In this document: piece after piece, positions 6,300 to 8,591 of the stretch
How the letters are laid out: every line of letters starts with the position of its first letter
How positions within the stretch are numbered: position 1 is the first letter of the stretch
Assembly (NCBI GenBank): GCA_959600065.1
Contig: CAUGKZ010000050.1
Coordinates: 1 to 8,591 of the forward strand
DNA from: an uncultured Kroppenstedtia sp.
Lineage (GTDB): Bacteria > Bacillota > Bacilli > Thermoactinomycetales > DSM-45169
Direction: 5' to 3'
DNA: 8,591 nucleotides
Position numbers and translations under genes: made by a program
The notes under the pieces: model-generated
The model's database searches: none
The model's input: the letters and a program-made list of their open reading frames with translations, nothing else
Told to the model about the DNA's origin: nothing

Positions 6300-6485
6300 A
6301 TGTCAGAGGAAATGGAAGATCTGCCGTTACATAACCAGGTTAAAGCCCATCTGTCCAAGCGGGCCGCTGCAATCTATTCTTCTGCTTATCAACTGATCTG
6401 GCACCATCTGACTGGGGAGACCGAGGAGAAGGAATCCCTCGCCCATCAAGTGGCCTGGGACCGTCTGAAAGAAGAATACCTTTAG
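6300..6485 (+). CDS. Short ChaB-family protein
   Basis: This 61-residue protein shows the ChaB pattern over nearly its whole length: LPLHNQVKAHL, then the IYSSAYQLIW helix (corresponding to the IYxxAFNxAW of ChaB) and AHQVAWDRLKEEYL (the AHxVAWxAVKxxY of ChaB). E. coli ChaB is about 76 residues; this copy lacks the C-terminal tail. ChaB was named from its location beside the ChaA cation antiporter, but its biochemical role is not settled, and no chaA-like gene is in this window. The ATG at 6300 lies 7 bases after AGGAG (6288-6292). It has its own probable promoter and is flanked by an upstream terminator, so it is likely expressed alone. It is soluble, with no signal sequence. I give no symbol because of the short length and missing partner. 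Confidence 0.8.
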   Translation: MSEEMEDLPLHNQVKAHLSKRAAAIYSSAYQLIWHHLTGETEEKESLAHQVAWDRLKEEYL

Positions 6486-6858
6486 AAGCATTGTGAAAAG
6501 TCGTCATACCTACAGGACACAAATCGCTATGCAGAGAGGATGGAGTTTCACGTGGAGTGACTTAGGCTCGCAAAAACTTTGATGCGCGATAAAAAGTTCC
6601 TATGTCAGGGCTGTTGATGAACCCTCAAGTGGATGATGGGAACGAAACGATCCTTTCCACTCTTCCATTGCCCCCCTTCGTAAAATATCGCTTGAGTGGA
6701 CGGGAAGGGTGGAAAGGCTGAGCGCAAAGGCTCTTCACCCTCCCACCATCCCGACCTTAGTTCCTACCTTGAATAGGGTGAATCAACACGCCTGTTCTAT
6801 GTGTATTCACATCCTAAGCCCTGTCTTATTGGAGGAAAGGAAGCAAATCATTCAAATT
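6486..6858 (+). ncRNA. Structured non-coding leader upstream of azlCD, attenuator-like
   Basis: This 370-base stretch has no convincing gene. It holds strong and mutually exclusive hairpins. Hairpin 1 joins 6652-6666 (CCTTTCCACTCTTCC) to 6703-6717 (GGAAGGGTGGAAAGG), 15 bp with one wobble and a 36-base loop. Alternative pairings use the right arm: AGGGTG (6706-6711) with CACCCT (6736-6741), or CGGGA and GGTGG (6701-6712) with CCACC and TCCCG (6743-6753). A further hairpin joins GTGAAT/ACAC (6778-6789) to GTGT/ATTCAC (6801-6810). Upstream, AACTTT and AAAGTT flank 6572-6598. The chain ends in a terminator 42 bases before azlC, the layout of a leader that controls read-through. The T-box consensus is not present. 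I saw no match to a riboswitch I know. A purine-rich GGAGGAAAGGAAG (6831-6843) has no start codon after it. Confidence 0.45.
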
Positions 6859-6880
6859 ACCCCGGTGAACGGGGTTTTTT
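6859..6880 (+). terminator. Intrinsic terminator in the azlC leader
   Basis: ACCCCG (6859-6864) pairs with CGGGGT (6870-6875) around GTGAA, followed by Ts to 6880. Lying just upstream of azlC, it would either end a separate RNA or act as an attenuator. Confidence 0.8.
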
Positions 6881-6921
6881 GTTGTGGTATGCTTGTTAAA
6901 AATATCAGAGGAGAGTCGGGT

Positions 6922-7617
6922 GTGAAGCAACAATGGGAAGAATGGTTCCGGGGTTGTTCCGCAGCGGTCCCGATTATGGTGGGTTATCTTCCGGTCGCTG
7001 TCACTTTCGGTGTGATTGCACAGCAAATGGGGATTCCTGCTCTGCAAACCACCTTGATGTCGATTTTGGTGTATGCCGGGGCCAGTCAGTTTATGGCGGT
7101 CAATATGTTGGCAACAGGGGCGGGGGGATTGGAAGTGGTGACGGCTACCTTTGTTCTCAATTTTCGTCATTTTGTGATGGGGCTTTCCCTGATGAATTTG
7201 TTCCGGGGGTTTCCTTCTCGCTGGAAACTGGCCATCGCCTCGGGAATGACTGATGAAACTTTTGCTATGGCTTCGATTCGGGCCGGCTCGGAGCCAAAGA
7301 TGTCGCCGCGCTCTGTAGCGGGCATGATGTTGGGAGCGTACTCCTCTTGGATCCTCGGTTCCCTGGCGGGGCATCTCCTTTCCCAGGTGATTCCGCCGAC
7401 GATCAGTGAAAGTATGTCCATCGCTCTGTATGCAATGTTCATCGGATTACTGGTTCCTACCGTCCGCAAGGAGTGGCGGGCGGGTGCTGTGGCCCTGTCA
7501 AGCATGCTTCTCTGCTGGGGATTTAGCCAGGTATTGGATGAGGGTTGGGCGATCGTGTTGGCTACGGTGCTGGGAGGAGGGCTCGGCTCCTTTTGGATAA
7601 AGGAGGAGACATCATGA
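6922..7617 (+). CDS. azlC: AzlC-family branched-chain amino acid exporter, large subunit
   Basis: The 231-residue product is an integral membrane protein with about five to seven hydrophobic helices. AzlC hallmarks are present: a GYLPVAVTFG segment (21-30), SILVYAGASQF (47-57), LNFRHFVMGLSL (79-90) and the TDETFA motif (110-115). With AzlD it exports branched-chain amino acids and analogues (azaleucine resistance in Bacillus, YgaZH-like valine export in E. coli). GTG 6922 is chosen because GAGGAG (6908-6913) is 8 bases upstream; an in-frame ATG at 6889 lacks a ribosome binding site, and the open frame upstream of that crosses the terminator. The stop overlaps the azlD start. Expression is probably governed by the structured leader. 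The exact substrate cannot be told from sequence. Confidence 0.93.
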   Translation: MKQQWEEWFRGCSAAVPIMVGYLPVAVTFGVIAQQMGIPALQTTLMSILVYAGASQFMAVNMLATGAGGLEVVTATFVLNFRHFVMGLSLMNLFRGFPSRWKLAIASGMTDETFAMASIRAGSEPKMSPRSVAGMMLGAYSSWILGSLAGHLLSQVIPPTISESMSIALYAMFIGLLVPTVRKEWRAGAVALSSMLLCWGFSQVLDEGWAIVLATVLGGGLGSFWIKEETS

Positions 7618-7916
7618 ATCTGGTCTGGATCATTCTCGGTATGTCCTTGGTCACCATGGTTCCTCGCTGGCTGTCGGTCTGGGTGATGGGCAGGTGGAAT
7701 TTGCCCCGCCGGGTTCGCCTCATGTTAGACAGTCTCCCTTACGCCGCTCTTGGTGCATTGATCTTCCCAGGAATCTTGTCTGTGGAACCTGACGTTCCTG
7801 CAGTGGGCCTGGTTGGGGGAGGGGTGGCCGCCGGATTGGCTTACTTGAGGTTGCCGGTCCTGATCGTGATCACCGGTGCCGTCCTCGCTGTCATGGGGGT
7901 CCGGGGGCTAATCTGA
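7614..7916 (+). CDS. azlD: AzlD-family small subunit of the amino acid exporter
   Basis: This 100-residue protein has three to four hydrophobic helices and the AzlD pattern: TMVPRWLSVWV near the start, then MLDSLPYAALGALIFPGIL (about 37-55). It is the required partner of AzlC in the membrane. Its ATG (7614-7616) overlaps the azlC TGA (7615-7617) in ATGA, and AAAGGAGGAG sits just upstream inside azlC, so translation is coupled and the two subunits should be made in step. The length is normal for the family. Confidence 0.92.
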   Translation: MNLVWIILGMSLVTMVPRWLSVWVMGRWNLPRRVRLMLDSLPYAALGALIFPGILSVEPDVPAVGLVGGGVAAGLAYLRLPVLIVITGAVLAVMGVRGLI

Positions 7917-7929
7917 TGAAGTGAAAAGT

Positions 7930-7967
7930 ATCCGTTCCCTCAGAGAGGGGAAACGGATTCTTTTTTT
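7930..7967 (+). terminator. Intrinsic terminator of azlCD
   Basis: ATCCGTTCCCT (7930-7940) pairs with AGGGGAAACGGAT (7946-7958) with bulged bases, around a short loop, then TCTTTTTTT to 7967. It lies 13 bases after the azlD stop. Confidence 0.88.
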
Positions 7968-8087
7968 GCCGGGAAGATCGGGAGTTGTTTTGTTAAGGTT
8001 TGATTGGGAATCTTTAAGTTTGAGTGAAGATCGAATCCCTCCAGAACCGCTTGTGTTATCTTGGGGCCACATGAGAGGAGCGGGAGG

Positions 8088-8591
8088 GTGTCAACGGTGA
8101 CAGCGAGACGTTATTTCGAAGAGATCAACGGTCTGCGGGCGATCGCCTGTCTGGCAGTGTTGGCGGTCCATGTATCCGCCGGGGTCTACTACCAGCAGGG
8201 GGGGTGGGACGAGTTCACCACTCTGATTAACCAGCTGGCGAGATTTGGAACCCCAGTGTTTGCTGTGATCAGTGGATTTCTCCTTTTTCACCAAGTACAG
8301 GTAAAGGGATTTCGGCTGTGGGGATTCATCCGTTCCCGGACCCGCAAGATTGTTATCCCCTACCTTCTGTGGAGCATGGTCTACCTCATGATTCTGAAGG
8401 TGGCTTACAATGTGGATCAGTTCATCTCCTGGAAACACTGGATGTTGATCCTAGCTAGCGGGCGTGCTTTCTATCATTTGTACTTCGTAGTGGCGATCAT
8501 CCAGTTTTATCTGTTGTTCCCTCTGCTACAGCGCCTGCTTCGTTCCCCTTTTTCCTGGTGGGCGGGAGTGACCGTGGCCTTGATACTCAAT
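8088..8591 (+). CDS. Acyltransferase-3 family membrane protein, N-terminal part
   Basis: The frame runs open to the window edge, giving 168 residues of a protein that is usually 330-400 long. It shows the acyltransferase-3 (OafA/WecH-like) pattern: INGLRAIACLAVLAVH (13-28) with the conserved Arg and His of the first helix, TPVFAVISGFLLF (55-67), the basic RSRTRKIVIPYLLWS (82-96), and YHLYFVVAIIQFYLLFPLL (129-147). Such proteins transfer acetyl or other acyl groups to cell-surface glycans or other substrates using multiple membrane helices; the substrate cannot be inferred. Two in-frame GTG starts are possible: 8088 with AGAGGAG 7 bases upstream, or 8097 with GGGAGG 9 bases upstream. I list the longer form. 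No strong promoter is visible between 7968 and 8087; TTGTTA followed by TTTAAG near 7990-8020 is the best weak candidate. Confidence 0.88.
   Translation, partial: MSTVTARRYFEEINGLRAIACLAVLAVHVSAGVYYQQGGWDEFTTLINQLARFGTPVFAVISGFLLFHQVQVKGFRLWGFIRSRTRKIVIPYLLWSMVYLMILKVAYNVDQFISWKHWMLILASGRAFYHLYFVVAIIQFYLLFPLLQRLLRSPFSWWAGVTVALILN

Noticed and set aside
6703..6717. GGAAGGGTGGAAAGG resembles part of the T-box motif in the azlC leader
   Set aside because: The required TGGNACCGCG core is missing and the stretch is better explained as one arm of a 15-bp hairpin.
6709..6921. N-terminal extension of azlC from GTG 6709
   Set aside because: It would translate through the leader hairpins and the terminator, does not look like AzlC, and the GTG at 6922 has a well-placed ribosome binding site.
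1..8591. CRISPR arrays, tRNA or rRNA genes, intact insertion sequences or prophage genes
   Set aside because: No regularly spaced repeats, cloverleaf sequences, rRNA motifs or complete transposase or phage genes were seen on either strand.

Overview
The window reads as chromosomal DNA from a Gram-positive, low-to-mid GC Firmicute. Most genes have purine-rich Shine-Dalgarno sites, GTG and TTG starts are common, and many units end in hairpin-plus-T-run terminators. The type III polyketide synthase plus methyltransferase pair resembles Bacillus bpsA-bpsB. A member of the Bacillales, perhaps Thermoactinomycetaceae, is plausible, but the lineage is inference from style and gene content.

Layout. 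(1) 1-205: the 3' end of a CsoR/FrmR-type metal-sensing repressor with its terminator. (2) 448-1322: a promoter, a secreted-protein gene of unknown family that is broken at a seven-A run, a stem-loop, and a 41-residue one-helix membrane protein. (3) 1323-1686: about 340 bases with no credible gene, several hairpins and an intrinsic terminator; this is unexplained. (4) 1735-2996, minus strand: a two-gene unit with a 327-residue membrane-anchored protein of unknown function and a 55-residue protein, both with TTG starts, closed by a strong terminator. (5) 3056-3386: a gene-poor gap with a minus-strand terminator, a possible coding relic and a dyad over a -10-like box. (6) 3387-4379: coaA, type I pantothenate kinase, with its terminator. 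(7) 4464-6135: a two-gene operon, type III polyketide synthase then an ICMT-family methyltransferase, as in alkylpyrone and alkylpyrone methyl ether synthesis. (8) 6144-6485: a short ChaB-family protein behind its own promoter, with repeats complementary to its ribosome binding site. (9) 6486-7967: a long non-coding leader with mutually exclusive hairpins and an intrinsic terminator, then translationally coupled azlC-azlD (amino-acid exporter). (10) 8088-8591: the 5' part of an acyltransferase-3 membrane protein, cut by the window edge.

How the genes relate. Most units are closed by their own terminators, so they are probably separate transcripts. The firm co-operons are the polyketide synthase/methyltransferase pair, azlCD, and the minus-strand pair. 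CoaA supplies coenzyme A, and the adjacent synthase uses acyl-CoA and malonyl-CoA, so the link is metabolic but a terminator separates them. The best candidates for something undescribed are the structured leader before azlCD, the structured gene-free stretch at 1323-1686, the repeats facing the chaB ribosome binding site, and the secreted gene split at a homopolymer.
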